Notes: generated by a model not told the origin, from the sequence alone. A stretch of 64,000 nt of DNA from Hymenobacter siberiensis (GCF_018967865.2 NZ_JAHLZY020000001.1:1922001-1986000), one strand, 5' to 3'; counted from the first letter of the stretch, positions 1-7,947 are shown. Translations and numbers: made by a program.

Positions 1-200
1 CCGACTACCACAGCTTCAAGGGCAACGCCTACGGCCTGGCCAACACCCTCAAGCAAACGGCTATTCTAAAGCCCACGCTCAAGAGTAAAAAAGTAGCAAA
101 TTTGTATTTCACCGGCCAGCTCACTGTGCCTGGTCCCGGCGTGCCGCCTTCGCTCATTTCGGGGCAGGTAGTGGCGGGGGAAGTATTGAAAGAGAATTAA
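1..200 (+). CDS. crtI: Phytoene desaturase (CrtI), C-terminal end only
   Basis: Only the last 65 codons are inside the window, in frame 3, ending with TAA at 198-200. The end contains YFTGQLTVPGPGVPPSLISG, the conserved C-terminal motif of CrtI-type FAD-dependent carotenoid desaturases, followed by a short VAGEVLKEN tail. CrtI converts phytoene to lycopene or a related polyene in the membrane. The next gene is phytoene synthase on the same strand, the usual crtI-crtB pair, which supports the call. The stop codon lies inside the left arm of an AT-rich hairpin. Confidence 0.85.
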   Translation, partial: DYHSFKGNAYGLANTLKQTAILKPTLKSKKVANLYFTGQLTVPGPGVPPSLISGQVVAGEVLKEN

Positions 201-287
201 TAATTGATAATTAAGAATTAAAAATTGAGCTTGCCGGCAGGTTTCTGGTTATTCTTAATTAATAATTCTTAATTCTTAATTCATCAA
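201..287. repeat. AT-rich intergenic hairpin, family H (copy 1)
   Basis: The whole crtI-crtB gap is an inverted repeat built of short AT-rich units. The left arm has AATTAAGAATTAAAAATT and the right arm has AATTCTTAATTCTTAATT. The right arm ends about 6 nt before the crtB ATG. The same architecture, with different unit sequences, occurs at five other sites in this window. Confidence 0.75.
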
Positions 288-1130
288 ATGGACCACGTTA
301 AACTCTTTACCGACACCAGTCTGGCGTGTAGCAAGCTCATTACGGGGCGCTACAGCACCTCGTTTACGCTGGGCATTCGCACGCTCGACGAGCGGCTGCA
401 CCTGCCGGTGTATGCCGTGTATGGCTTCGTGCGCTGGGCCGATGAAATCGTGGATACTTTTCACGACCACGACAAGGCCGCGCTGCTGGCCGACTTTCGC
501 CGGCAGACCTACGAGGCGCTCGATACCCGCCTGAGCTTCAATCCGGTGTTGCACGCGTTCCAGCACGTAGTGCACCGCTATGGCATCGACCGGGAGTTTA
601 TTGAGGCTTTTCTGCACAGCATGGCCCTCGATTTGGAGGACCAGAACTACCATCCCGGCCTGTATCAGGACTATATCTACGGCTCGGCCGAAGTGGTGGG
701 GCTGATGTGCCTGCGCATTTTCTGCGATGGCGATGTGGCCATGTTTGAGCGGCTGCGCGAGCCGGCCCGGCGGCTGGGCTCGGCGTTTCAGAAGGTGAAT
801 TTTCTGCGCGATATTCGCTCCGACTACGAGGACCGGGGCCGCGTGTACTTCCCCGGCGTGGTGTACGCCCGCTTCAACGACGCTGCCAAAGCCGAAATTG
901 AAGCTGATATTAAAGCCGATTTTGAGGCGGCCTACGCGGGCATTCAGCAGCTACCGCGCAGTGCCAAGCTGGGCGTGTACCTGGCTTACGTGTACTATCT
1001 CAAGCTGTTCTATAAAATTAAAAAGCTGTCGGCGGCCCGTATTCTGGGCGAGCGGGTGCGCGTGCCCGACAACACCAAGCTGCTGTTGCTGCTGGGTTCT
1101 TATCTCCGCTACCGACTCTCGCGCATTTGA
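288..1130 (+). CDS. crtB: Phytoene/squalene synthase family protein (CrtB)
   Basis: The 280-residue protein matches the usual length of CrtB, which condenses two geranylgeranyl diphosphates into phytoene, the first committed carotenoid step. The first Asp-rich motif DEIVD is at residues 52-56. The second region, DIRSDYEDRGR, at 175-185 is preceded by QKVNFLR, as in squalene/phytoene synthases. It lies directly downstream of crtI, separated only by an AT-rich hairpin, so the two are probably co-transcribed. The ATG at 288 is the natural start. Squalene synthase or HpnD is the alternative, but the crtI neighbour makes CrtB much more likely. Confidence 0.9.
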   Translation: MDHVKLFTDTSLACSKLITGRYSTSFTLGIRTLDERLHLPVYAVYGFVRWADEIVDTFHDHDKAALLADFRRQTYEALDTRLSFNPVLHAFQHVVHRYGIDREFIEAFLHSMALDLEDQNYHPGLYQDYIYGSAEVVGLMCLRIFCDGDVAMFERLREPARRLGSAFQKVNFLRDIRSDYEDRGRVYFPGVVYARFNDAAKAEIEADIKADFEAAYAGIQQLPRSAKLGVYLAYVYYLKLFYKIKKLSAARILGERVRVPDNTKLLLLLGSYLRYRLSRI

Positions 1131-1198
1131 GGCAATTTTGGGCCTGGCTTTTGCCTGAGAGCATCTGCATTGCGGCCTTACGCCGTAGTTTTGCTGAT

Positions 1199-1810
1199 AT
1201 GCGAATTCCCGGGTTCTTGTTTCTTGCGCTGGTTTTAGGGGTTGGCTCGTCGTCGTCGGCGGCCGGTTTGTGTAGTATTGCCGGGCGGGCCGCTGCAGTC
1301 GTTCGCCCCTTTTTCTTAAACTTCCCCATTCCTCCCGTGTCGTCGTCTCCTTACCATCCCGCCAACTTGCGCCGCCATTACGAGCTGGCGGCCGCCGATA
1401 AGTCGGCCGGCGAAAAATTCTACCAGTTACTGGCCGAATACAAAGACCGCGACGGCTTGGTGCTGGCCTATAAAGGTGCATCAGAGGCCATCAGGGCCCG
1501 CGATGCCTCAATGTTCAACAAGCTCACCTACGTGCAGGACGCGGCCAAAACGTTCGACCAGGCCGTGAGCATCGACCCGCAAAATCCCGAAATCCGCTTC
1601 CTCCGCTTCTCAGTCGAAAGCAACCTGCCCGCCTTCCTGGGCCTGAGCAAGCACGTGGATGAAGACAAGGGGCTGCTGCTCAACGCCGCGCTCAAACACC
1701 CCGGCACGGGGCTCGACGCGGAAGCCTTCCGCACGGTGCGCGGCTTCCTGGTGGGGCGTGGGCACGTGAGCGAGGAGGAGGCCCAGCGCCTGAACAAAGT
1801 AAAGGAGTAG
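1199..1810 (+). CDS. Hypothetical protein with N-terminal hydrophobic segment, TPR-like
   Basis: This is an unrecognised protein of 203 residues. The frame is open upstream to a TTG at 1127, but the ATG at 1199 (MRIPGFLFLALVLGVGSSSSA) gives a convincing signal peptide or anchor and is preferred. The remainder is helical, with a section KTFDQAVSIDPQNPEIRFLRFSVE resembling a tetratricopeptide unit. It follows crtB by 68 nt on the same strand and may be co-transcribed. No catalytic motif is visible. A role in carotenoid synthesis cannot be inferred from sequence. Confidence 0.6.
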   Translation: MRIPGFLFLALVLGVGSSSSAAGLCSIAGRAAAVVRPFFLNFPIPPVSSSPYHPANLRRHYELAAADKSAGEKFYQLLAEYKDRDGLVLAYKGASEAIRARDASMFNKLTYVQDAAKTFDQAVSIDPQNPEIRFLRFSVESNLPAFLGLSKHVDEDKGLLLNAALKHPGTGLDAEAFRTVRGFLVGRGHVSEEEAQRLNKVKE

Positions 1811-1833
1811 CCAGCCGGCCTAATCCCTTGTAT

Positions 1834-1851
1834 CACAAGCTTCAGCTTGTG
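1834..1851. repeat. Short perfect hairpin after the TPR-like gene
   Basis: CACAAGCT-TC-AGCTTGTG is an 8-bp stem with a 2-nt loop, 23 nt after the stop codon. It has no T-tract, so it is not a clear terminator. It opens the 377-bp gap 1811-2187, which otherwise holds the inverted-repeat element at 1943-2084 and no convincing gene. Confidence 0.5.
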
Positions 1852-1942
1852 ACGAGCATAGCGAGTATTAGCGTTGGCACCGTTCAACAAATACCCCCGC
1901 TGCGCGCATAGTACAAGTTTAGGCATTTGCTTCATTTTGGTC

Positions 1943-2084
1943 CAGGTTGAACGCATATAAATGGAGTCATGGGCCTCCATTGTCTCACAGGGCATTTTAG
2001 GTTTTAAAAAAGCGTCAGGTCCAAAATAAAAAAGTACCCTGGCAGGCTGGATTCAGTTCTCAAAATTTATATGCGTTCAACCTG
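1943..2084. mobile_element. MITE-like element with 20-bp perfect terminal inverted repeats
   Basis: CAGGTTGAACGCATATAAAT at 1943-1962 is repeated exactly in inverted orientation at 2065-2084. The 142-bp interval has no reading frame of note. Perfect 20-bp ends on a short non-coding segment suggest a non-autonomous transposable element. No clear target duplication was seen, and no related transposase is in the window. Confidence 0.5.
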
Positions 2085-2187
2085 ATTTTGGTCTAAGGCA
2101 AACTGAATTAGGTAAGAATTACGTATTTTCGGCCATCCGGCCTTCTTTACGCAACCTTGCGGGTAGGTTACCGGTTACCGAGGTCCT

Positions 2188-3039
2188 ATGCCGAACCTGT
2201 CGCTCAGCGTCCGAATTGACCCTAACTCCGGCTTTTGCTTTGGTGTTATATACGCCATTCAAATGGCCGAAGACCTGCTCGATGAGCAAGGCTACCTCTA
2301 TTGCCTGGGCGATATCGTGCACAACGATGAAGAGGTGCAACGTCTGGAAGCGCGCGGCCTGCGCATTATCTGCCACGAGCAGCTGGCCGAGCTGCGCGAC
2401 GAGGCCGTGCTCATCCGGGCCCACGGTGAGCCCCCGGCCACCTACCAGATGGCCCTGGAGAACAACCTGACCCTAATTGATGCCAGCTGTCCGGTGGTGC
2501 TCAAGCTGCAAAACCGCATCAAAACCAGCTACGATAAAAAAGAGCAGATTTTCATCTACGGCAAGCACGGCCACGCCGAAGTGCTGGGCCTGCTGGGCCA
2601 GACCAGCGGCAACGCCGTCGTTTTCGAAAGCCTCGACGAGCTGCTGAGCCATGAGCTGCCCGAGAATATCACCCTCTACAGCCAGACTACCAAGAGCACC
2701 AACAGCTTCTACAATATCAAGAACCAACTGGAAACCCGTGGCTACCAGGTGAATGCCAATGACACCATCTGCCGGCAGGTGAGCAACCGCGACAAGGACC
2801 TGCGCCGCTTCGCCGCGCAGTACGACCAGATTGTGTTTGTGTCGGGCACCAAAAGCTCCAACGGCAAGGTGCTCTACCAGGTCTGCAAGGAAACCAATGC
2901 GCAAACGCATTTCATCTCCAACTTGGGCGAAATCGACGCGGTCTGGTTTGCGCCGGGGCAGTCGGTGGGCATTTGTGGTGCTACCAGTACCCCCATGTGG
3001 CTAATGGAGCAGGTGCGCGACCGGCTGCTGAGCCTGTAG
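2188..3039 (+). CDS. ispH: 4-hydroxy-3-methylbut-2-enyl diphosphate reductase (IspH/LytB)
   Basis: IspH is the last enzyme of the MEP pathway. It reduces HMBPP to IPP and DMAPP using a [4Fe-4S] cluster. The three expected cluster ligands are present: Cys17 in GFCFGV, Cys101 in DASCPVV and Cys195 in DTICRQVSNRD. Other family signatures are HNDEEVQRL, RAHG, GKHGHAEVLGL, TTKS and SGTKSSNGKVLY. Length (283 aa) is normal and the start at 2188 gives the canonical N-terminus. It supplies isoprenoid precursors for the surrounding carotenoid genes, though it is also essential in general metabolism. Confidence 0.95.
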   Translation: MPNLSLSVRIDPNSGFCFGVIYAIQMAEDLLDEQGYLYCLGDIVHNDEEVQRLEARGLRIICHEQLAELRDEAVLIRAHGEPPATYQMALENNLTLIDASCPVVLKLQNRIKTSYDKKEQIFIYGKHGHAEVLGLLGQTSGNAVVFESLDELLSHELPENITLYSQTTKSTNSFYNIKNQLETRGYQVNANDTICRQVSNRDKDLRRFAAQYDQIVFVSGTKSSNGKVLYQVCKETNAQTHFISNLGEIDAVWFAPGQSVGICGATSTPMWLMEQVRDRLLSL

Positions 3040-3057
3040 GGCTTTAACGGATTAATC

Positions 3058-3387
3058 ATGCAGATACTGGACTTGCCTTTCGGCGTAACAGATTGGTCGA
3101 CAGTAGCGGGGGTGGAGCATGCCGGCACTACTGGCGTGGCTACCTGGCGCACCCGGCAGTTTGGCCCGGTGCGGGTGCGCATGGTGGATTATAGCCCCAA
3201 CTACCTGGCCGACCATTGGTGCCAGAAAGGGCATTTCCTGCTGGTAACGGCCGGCGAGCTACTGACCGAGCTAGCCGATGGCCGCACATTCTCCCTCACG
3301 CCGGGCATGAGCTACCAGGTAGCCGACGGTGCCGAGGCGCACCGCAGCCGCAGCCTGGGCGGGGCTTCACTTTTTATTGTCGACTGA
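3058..3387 (+). CDS. DHCW-motif cupin-fold protein
   Basis: The 109-residue single-domain beta-barrel protein carries DHWCQKGH near residue 53, the signature of the small DHCW-motif cupin family, in a YSPNYLADHWCQKGHF context. The family's biochemical role is not established. The His/Cys residues may bind a metal. It starts 18 nt after ispH and its TGA directly abuts the ATG of the next gene, so the three genes form an operon and translation of the ketolase-like gene is probably coupled to it. Confidence 0.8.
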   Translation: MQILDLPFGVTDWSTVAGVEHAGTTGVATWRTRQFGPVRVRMVDYSPNYLADHWCQKGHFLLVTAGELLTELADGRTFSLTPGMSYQVADGAEAHRSRSLGGASLFIVD

Positions 3388-4131
3388 ATGGAGGCGCTGG
3401 CAACATCGGCCCCGGTGGCCGCCCGGCGTGTAGCCCCCACGCCCATTGGCACTACCGGCGCGGTCATTGGAGAGCTGATTCTGGTGCTGTGGGCGGCGCT
3501 GCTGGGCTTTCTGCTGGCGTGGTACGAGCCCGACTGGCACTCGCCCGCGCCCTACCTGCTGGCCCTGTTGCAAACGCACCTCTATACGGGCCTGTTCATT
3601 ACGGCGCACGATGCCATGCACGGCGTAGTGAGCCCCAATAAGCGCCTCAATAACGCGCTGGGTACGCTGGCCGCCGGCTTGTTTGCCTTCAACTGGTTCC
3701 CTGGCATGCTGGCGAAGCACCACGCCCATCACCGCCACGTCGGCACCCAGGACGACCCCGATTTTCACGACGGTCGCCACCCTGGTTTCCTGCCCTGGTT
3801 CCTGCGCTTCGCCTGGAACTACGTGACCTGGTGGCAGGTGCTGCTGATGGCCGCGACCTACAACGTGCTGAAGCTGTTTTTCCCGCAGGCCAACGTCATC
3901 GCCTTCTGGATGATACCGGCGGTGCTGGCTACGCTTCAGCTGTTCTTTTTCGGTACCTACCTGCCGCACCGGGGCGAGCACGCGGTTGATAATCTGCACA
4001 AGTCGCGCAGCCAGTTTCGGCACCACCTATGGGCGTTTGTAAGCTGCTATTTCTTTGGTTATCACTACGAACACCACGACCAGCCCTATTTGCCATGGTG
4101 GCGGCTGTGGCGGACGAAGAACACGGATTAG
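3388..4131 (+). CDS. crtW: Fatty-acid-desaturase-superfamily protein, probable beta-carotene ketolase (CrtW-like)
   Basis: The 247-residue membrane di-iron protein has the three histidine boxes in the CrtW arrangement: HDAMH at 74-78, HHAHH at 111-115 followed by RHVGTQDDPDFH, and HYEHH at 226-230 within FFGYHYEHHDQPYLPWWRL. FGTYLPHR at 189-195 is also typical of carotenoid 4-ketolases. CrtW introduces keto groups on beta-ionone rings, fitting the crtI/crtB genes nearby and the ketocarotenoids known in Hymenobacter relatives. The final codons (NTD-stop) lie inside a palindromic repeat arm, so the native C-terminus may have been replaced. A beta-carotene hydroxylase-like role is the alternative. 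Confidence 0.8.
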   Translation: MEALATSAPVAARRVAPTPIGTTGAVIGELILVLWAALLGFLLAWYEPDWHSPAPYLLALLQTHLYTGLFITAHDAMHGVVSPNKRLNNALGTLAAGLFAFNWFPGMLAKHHAHHRHVGTQDDPDFHDGRHPGFLPWFLRFAWNYVTWWQVLLMAATYNVLKLFFPQANVIAFWMIPAVLATLQLFFFGTYLPHRGEHAVDNLHKSRSQFRHHLWAFVSCYFFGYHYEHHDQPYLPWWRLWRTKNTD

Positions 4132-4281
4132 CACGGATTTTAGCCGATTTCACGGATTTTGTGGACGGTAACTGTTGACTAAAAAAAGGCTTGCCATTTG
4201 GCAAGCCTTTTTTTGATACACAAGACGGCGGGGAACGTTCACAAAATCCGTGAAATCCGCTAAAATCCGTGCTAATCCGTG
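4122..4281. repeat. Long inverted repeat around a terminator, between convergent genes
   Basis: The left arm at 4122-4162 and right arm at 4240-4281 are about 41 nt each and match with one mismatch. They are built of repeated CACGGATT units (CACGGATTAGCACGGATT). The left arm contains the crtW stop codon. The right arm ends 2 nt from the stop codon of the convergent HMA gene. Confidence 0.85.
4181..4214. terminator. Bidirectional rho-independent terminator
   Basis: A7-GGCTTGCC-ATTT-GGCAAGCC-T7 is a perfect stem flanked by A and T tracts. It serves both the rightward crtW operon and the leftward metal operon. Confidence 0.9.
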
Positions 4282-4283
4282 GT

Positions 4284-4670
4284 CTAGTGAGTTGGGTTGG
4301 TTTTCTTGCAGCAGTCGGGCAGGCGGTTGTAGGCGCGGGCATCGGCGGTGAGCTCGTCGGCATCGTAGCCGGTTTTCTGCACGGCGGTGCGCAGGGCGGC
4401 CGGAGTGGTTTTGTCGGCTTTGTACGTCACGGTGAGAACTTTGGTGGGCACGTCGAGCACGGCGCTTTGCACGCCTTTTTCATAGGCGAGGCTCTTTTCG
4501 ATGCGGGCTTTGCACATGTCGCACACGGCCGAGGTTTTGAACTGGGCCGTGGCGGTGCCGTTGGTGGCGGCTTGTACGGCTGCGGGAACGGTTTGGGCTT
4601 GGGTCTGGGTCTGGGCGGTAGAAGTGAGGCTGAGGAGGGCGAAAAACGGGAGGGCGAGGAGGGATTTCAT
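4284..4670 (-). CDS. Secreted heavy-metal-associated (HMA) domain protein
   Basis: The 128-residue protein has a signal peptide (MKSLLALPFFALLSLTSTAQ) and an HMA fold. Its metal site is CDMC (Cys50, Cys53), followed by the KARIEKSLAYEKGV helix, a VLTVTYKADKTT strand and a terminal YDAD loop. An additional Cys-Cys pair lies near the C-terminus (120-121). It should bind a soft metal ion such as copper in the periplasm. The ATG at 4670 is chosen over an upstream one at 4712 because it begins the signal peptide. It is the last gene of an operon with the TonB receptor and HYC_CC_PP protein. Confidence 0.85.
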   Translation of the reverse strand: MKSLLALPFFALLSLTSTAQTQTQAQTVPAAVQAATNGTATAQFKTSAVCDMCKARIEKSLAYEKGVQSAVLDVPTKVLTVTYKADKTTPAALRTAVQKTGYDADELTADARAYNRLPDCCKKTNPTH

Positions 4671-4767
4671 ATGTAGGAATGAAGTAAAGTCGGGGTGATG
4701 GTCAGCTAACAAAATTGCTGCCGGAAAAATTGGTTATGCGGTGCCAGCTAAAGCTTGCCGCACACTG

Positions 4768-7164
4768 CTATTCAATGCGATAGCGCAGGCCCGCGTAAGT
4801 CACGCGGCCATACACTGGCCCCCACACCATGGCGGCATCAAACGTGGGCCCGAAGGGGTTAGCCGCGCCTTCAATGGGGTTGGGCTGGCGGTAGTTGCTG
4901 ATGTTTTCGACGCCCGCGTACACCTCCAGCCGCTTGAAGGCGCGCGTGAGCTGGGTGTTGAGCAGGGCGTAGCGCGGCGCGGTTTCGGGCGCGTATTCCT
5001 GGCCTGTGCCGTGGGCGTGCGTGCTGCCGATATGCGCCACTGGCCGCTGCCCAAACCACTGTACCGTGAAATCGGCCCGCCACTTATCGAAGGCACTGGC
5101 GTAGCCCAGGTTAAGGAAAGCGCGGTGGGCCGGGGTGAGGGGCTTGGGCAGCAACACGTTGTCGTAGGTCGTGCGAACGTCGAGGTACTTGTAGGCACCC
5201 TTCACCTGCAGGCCTTTCAGCGGCTCCACCTGCAGCTCGGCCTGCATGCTGCGGGCGAAGGAGCGGCCCCCGGGCTGCAGGTTATCAAGGGCAATGATAT
5301 CGGGCGAGGTGTACATATCTGCCACCACCTGGTTCGAGAATTCGGTGTGGTAGTAGTCGAGGATTAAGGTGGCCGGGTGGCCCAGCGCCGTGAAGTACTG
5401 CGTGGCGCTACCGCCCATGTTCCAGGCCTTTTCGGGCCGCAGATTGGGGCCGATGATGAACTCGCGGGCGCTGGCCAGCATGGCGGCATTGTCGGCAACG
5501 GGGTTGGCCACGCGGAAGCCGCTGCCTGCGGCGGCGCGCAATACCGTATTTTTCAGCACGTCGTACTTCACGTTGAGGCGGGGCGTAATTTGCCAGCCGT
5601 AGAGGTTGTGGCGGTCGGCGCGCAGGCCGGCTACTACGGTCAGGTTGCGGCTGTTCTGGTAGGTGTATTCGGCAAAGGCCCCGGGCACCAGCTCACGGCG
5701 CAGGCGGTGCTCGCGGGCCTCGGTTTGGGCGGGCGTTTCGGTGCTGTAGCTACGGCCGGCGGTCAGGCGCTCATCGTAGTTGTCGTAGAGAAAGCTCAGC
5801 CCCGTGCGGTAGACGTGGGCCGTATTGCCGAGGGCGCTCTGGAACAGCAGCGTGGCCAGGCCGGTGCGCTGATTTCCATCGTAGGCCCGCGACGTACGGT
5901 TGCTGACGAAGTAGGCCGGCAGGCTGGGGTCGTGGTTGGTATGAAGCGTCTGGTAGCCGTAGGAGTAGCGCGAGGTGAAGTCGTGGTCGGTGCCGGTGAG
6001 CAGCAGGCCCAGGCTCTGGAAGGGGCGTGCGGGCCAGGTGTAGGACGTTTTGGCGTAGCCGGTGTAGCGGGTAGTGGCCTGCGTGGTGCCATAATTCTGC
6101 GTGAATGCGGCTTTGCCCGTATCGCGGAAATCAAGCTGCCCGCCCTGCCGGGTTTCGCGTAGCGCGCCCAGGCCCACCTCGCTCACAATGCCGTGGCCCG
6201 AGACGTACTTCCACTTATTGAAGGCGTTGAACTGCGTGGCCAGCGGCAAATCGAGGAAGCCGTCCTTGTTCCGGTCCAGGCGGTTGCCGAGGTGGTCGGT
6301 GTGCAGCAGCAGCACCGTGCTCCACTTCGGACTGATGCGGGCCGAGGCGTTCAGATTGACATCGAATTTGCCGAGGTCGTTGGCGTAGGCATTGAACAGC
6401 AGCTGGTCCGTCTTTTCCGGCTCTTTCAGCTTCACGTTCACCTGCCCCGAGATAGCCTCGTAGCCATTCACCACCGAGCCCGTGCCCTTAATGATTTCGA
6501 TGTTCTCAATCCAGGGGCCGGCCAGGTAGCCCAGGCGGTAGGGAGCGGCCAGCCCGCGCAGGGCCGGCTGGTTGTCCACGGTCAGCAGCGAGTAGCTGCC
6601 ATCGAGCCCGAGCAGCTGAATCTGCTTCGCCCCCGACACGGCATCGGAAGTTGTGACTTCCACCGAGGCGTTGGTTTCGAAGCTTTCGGCCAGGTTGCAG
6701 CAGGCCGATTTGGTGAGGTCGCGGCCCGAAATCATCTGCACATTGGCCGGCGTGAGGGACGAGTAGGCCGGGGCGCGGTCCGTCACCACTACTTCGCCCA
6801 GTTCGGCCCCAGCGCGCAGGCCCACCCGCAGGTAGGGCGCGCCGGTGGCGGGCACGGCCAGCGTATCCGGCCGGTAGCCCAGGGCCTGCACCACCAGCCG
6901 CGAGGTCGCCCGCGCCGGCCGCACCAGCGTAAAGTGTCCGCCCGCGTCCGAAGTGGTGGTGATAACCGGCGCACCGCCATCGGCCGCGTCGTAGAGCCAG
7001 CGCAGCACCGCGCCGGGTAGGGGAGTGGCCTTGCCGGCCTCGGTCACTTCGCCGCGCACCGGCGCAATGGCCGACGACTGCGCGGCGGCCTGCCCGGCCG
7101 GCAGCAGTACCAGCAACAGGGTCGAAAGCCGCAGATGCGGAATAATACCGCCGATAAATATCAT
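4768..7164 (-). CDS. TonB-dependent receptor with N-terminal carboxypeptidase-regulatory-like domain
   Basis: The 798-residue outer-membrane receptor has a signal peptide (about 1-28), a carboxypeptidase-D regulatory-like beta-sandwich (about 35-115), a plug domain (about 125-250, with LLGLDGSYSLLTVDNQP and EIIKGTGSVVNGYEAISGQ) and a 22-stranded-type barrel ending YAGLRYRIE. The plug has a conspicuous Cys-Cys at 155-156 (SACCNLAESFETN). It sits between an HYC_CC_PP-family protein and an HMA protein on the same strand, with gaps of about 98 nt each. The likely cargo is a metal ion or metal complex, by context. The substrate itself is not readable from sequence. Confidence 0.9.
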   Translation of the reverse strand: MIFIGGIIPHLRLSTLLLVLLPAGQAAAQSSAIAPVRGEVTEAGKATPLPGAVLRWLYDAADGGAPVITTTSDAGGHFTLVRPARATSRLVVQALGYRPDTLAVPATGAPYLRVGLRAGAELGEVVVTDRAPAYSSLTPANVQMISGRDLTKSACCNLAESFETNASVEVTTSDAVSGAKQIQLLGLDGSYSLLTVDNQPALRGLAAPYRLGYLAGPWIENIEIIKGTGSVVNGYEAISGQVNVKLKEPEKTDQLLFNAYANDLGKFDVNLNASARISPKWSTVLLLHTDHLGNRLDRNKDGFLDLPLATQFNAFNKWKYVSGHGIVSEVGLGALRETRQGGQLDFRDTGKAAFTQNYGTTQATTRYTGYAKTSYTWPARPFQSLGLLLTGTDHDFTSRYSYGYQTLHTNHDPSLPAYFVSNRTSRAYDGNQRTGLATLLFQSALGNTAHVYRTGLSFLYDNYDERLTAGRSYSTETPAQTEAREHRLRRELVPGAFAEYTYQNSRNLTVVAGLRADRHNLYGWQITPRLNVKYDVLKNTVLRAAAGSGFRVANPVADNAAMLASAREFIIGPNLRPEKAWNMGGSATQYFTALGHPATLILDYYHTEFSNQVVADMYTSPDIIALDNLQPGGRSFARSMQAELQVEPLKGLQVKGAYKYLDVRTTYDNVLLPKPLTPAHRAFLNLGYASAFDKWRADFTVQWFGQRPVAHIGSTHAHGTGQEYAPETAPRYALLNTQLTRAFKRLEVYAGVENISNYRQPNPIEGAANPFGPTFDAAMVWGPVYGRVTYAGLRYRIE

Positions 7165-7218
7165 AATGTCTGGAAGTTAGGTGTTTCTGATGAATCAACG
7201 CGATAGATGCCGCGACAC

Positions 7219-7247
7219 CTCCCTTCGCCGTCAACGCAGCAAGGGAG
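7219..7247. repeat. Hairpin between HYC_CC_PP and TonB receptor genes
   Basis: CTCCCTT and AAGGGAG form a 7-bp stem with a 15-nt loop in the leader of the receptor gene. No known riboswitch was recognised. Confidence 0.35.
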
Positions 7248-7262
7248 TTGCTCAGAAAAAAC

Positions 7263-7706
7263 CTAGACTTCCAACGTGCAGGCGAAGGTCAGCAGTGCCC
7301 GGCCCCCGAGGGGTGGGGGCGAGGCATCGGCTGCAAACCAGCGCGGGCCGGCATTGGCTCGCACGGCCCCGGCGGCCGGGGCTACCGGCCCGCCCAGGGG
7401 CGGCACGATACCCGTCAGCGCCGGAGCCGGCACCAGAGTTTTGGTGGCCAGCTCGTGCACCGGGCTGCTCAGCTTATGCTCGAGCTTGCTAAAATCGCAG
7501 CAGCCATCCGAGGCTTTGGGGGTGGCCGGGGCCAGCTCGCCTACGCAGCCGCGCAGCTCGGCCCGACCAGCTACGGAAACGGCCACCATGCTCCGGCCGC
7601 TCATGCGGCAGGTCAGGCGCTGCACCGTGAGGCCCACCGAGGTGATGAGCACCAGCACGGCCAGCAGAACACTGGCGAGGCGAAGGGACAATGAATGAGG
7701 GCGCAT
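7263..7706 (-). CDS. HYC_CC_PP family protein (divergent)
   Basis: The 147-residue protein has an N-terminal signal or anchor (LASVLLAVLVLITSVGLTVQ), a cysteine where the family has HYC (Cys33 in LTCRMSG), a Cys-Cys pair at 69-70 (DGCCDFSK) and a SPPPLGGRALL end. This is the order HYC, CC, PP that defines the small Bacteroidota family found with TonB receptors and HMA proteins. Its function is unknown; metal binding at the envelope is inference. ATG 7706 is preferred to the TTG at 7718. It is the first gene of the leftward operon and diverges from mraZ. Confidence 0.7.
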   Translation of the reverse strand: MRPHSLSLRLASVLLAVLVLITSVGLTVQRLTCRMSGRSMVAVSVAGRAELRGCVGELAPATPKASDGCCDFSKLEHKLSSPVHELATKTLVPAPALTGIVPPLGGPVAPAAGAVRANAGPRWFAADASPPPLGGRALLTFACTLEV

Positions 7707-7738
7707 AGCTACCCGCAAAGGTACGGTGGGAGCCCGAC

Positions 7739-7810
7739 GACTGGGGCACCGGCTTCGGCTTGTTTATCGTGGCGCGGTCCCGGCACAAGCTGAAGGCGGT
7801 GCCCCAAGTC
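7739..7810. repeat. Imperfect 25-nt inverted repeat in the divergent HYC_CC_PP / mraZ region
   Basis: The arms at 7739-7763 (GACTGGGGCACCGGCTTCGG...) and 7785-7810 are complementary with a few mismatches. This occupies the 331-bp gap between the divergent operons, upstream of the mraZ promoter. The rest of the gap from 7811 to 7940 shows nothing recognisable. Confidence 0.6.
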
Positions 7811-7947
7811 GCCGGGCTTCATCTGTTGCCCATAACCGCCCTGACATTCTGGTAAACACTCTGCAAACGCAGTCCCATAATGCCGGCAGCACCAGTTGAA
7901 GTATTCAAAAACTGCATTTAAACGCTCTAAAGGCAGTTTTGCATTTG

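Noticed and set aside
2473..2910. Minus-strand ORF opposite ispH
   Set aside because: The plus strand encodes an unambiguous IspH with all cluster ligands; the antisense frame has no recognisable features.
4741..7020. Several long plus-strand ORFs opposite the TonB receptor gene
   Set aside because: They are antisense shadows common in GC-rich DNA; the minus-strand receptor has full domain structure.
7165..7262. Riboswitch in front of the TonB-dependent receptor
   Set aside because: Only one simple hairpin (7219-7247) is present; no conserved cobalamin or other riboswitch core was recognised.
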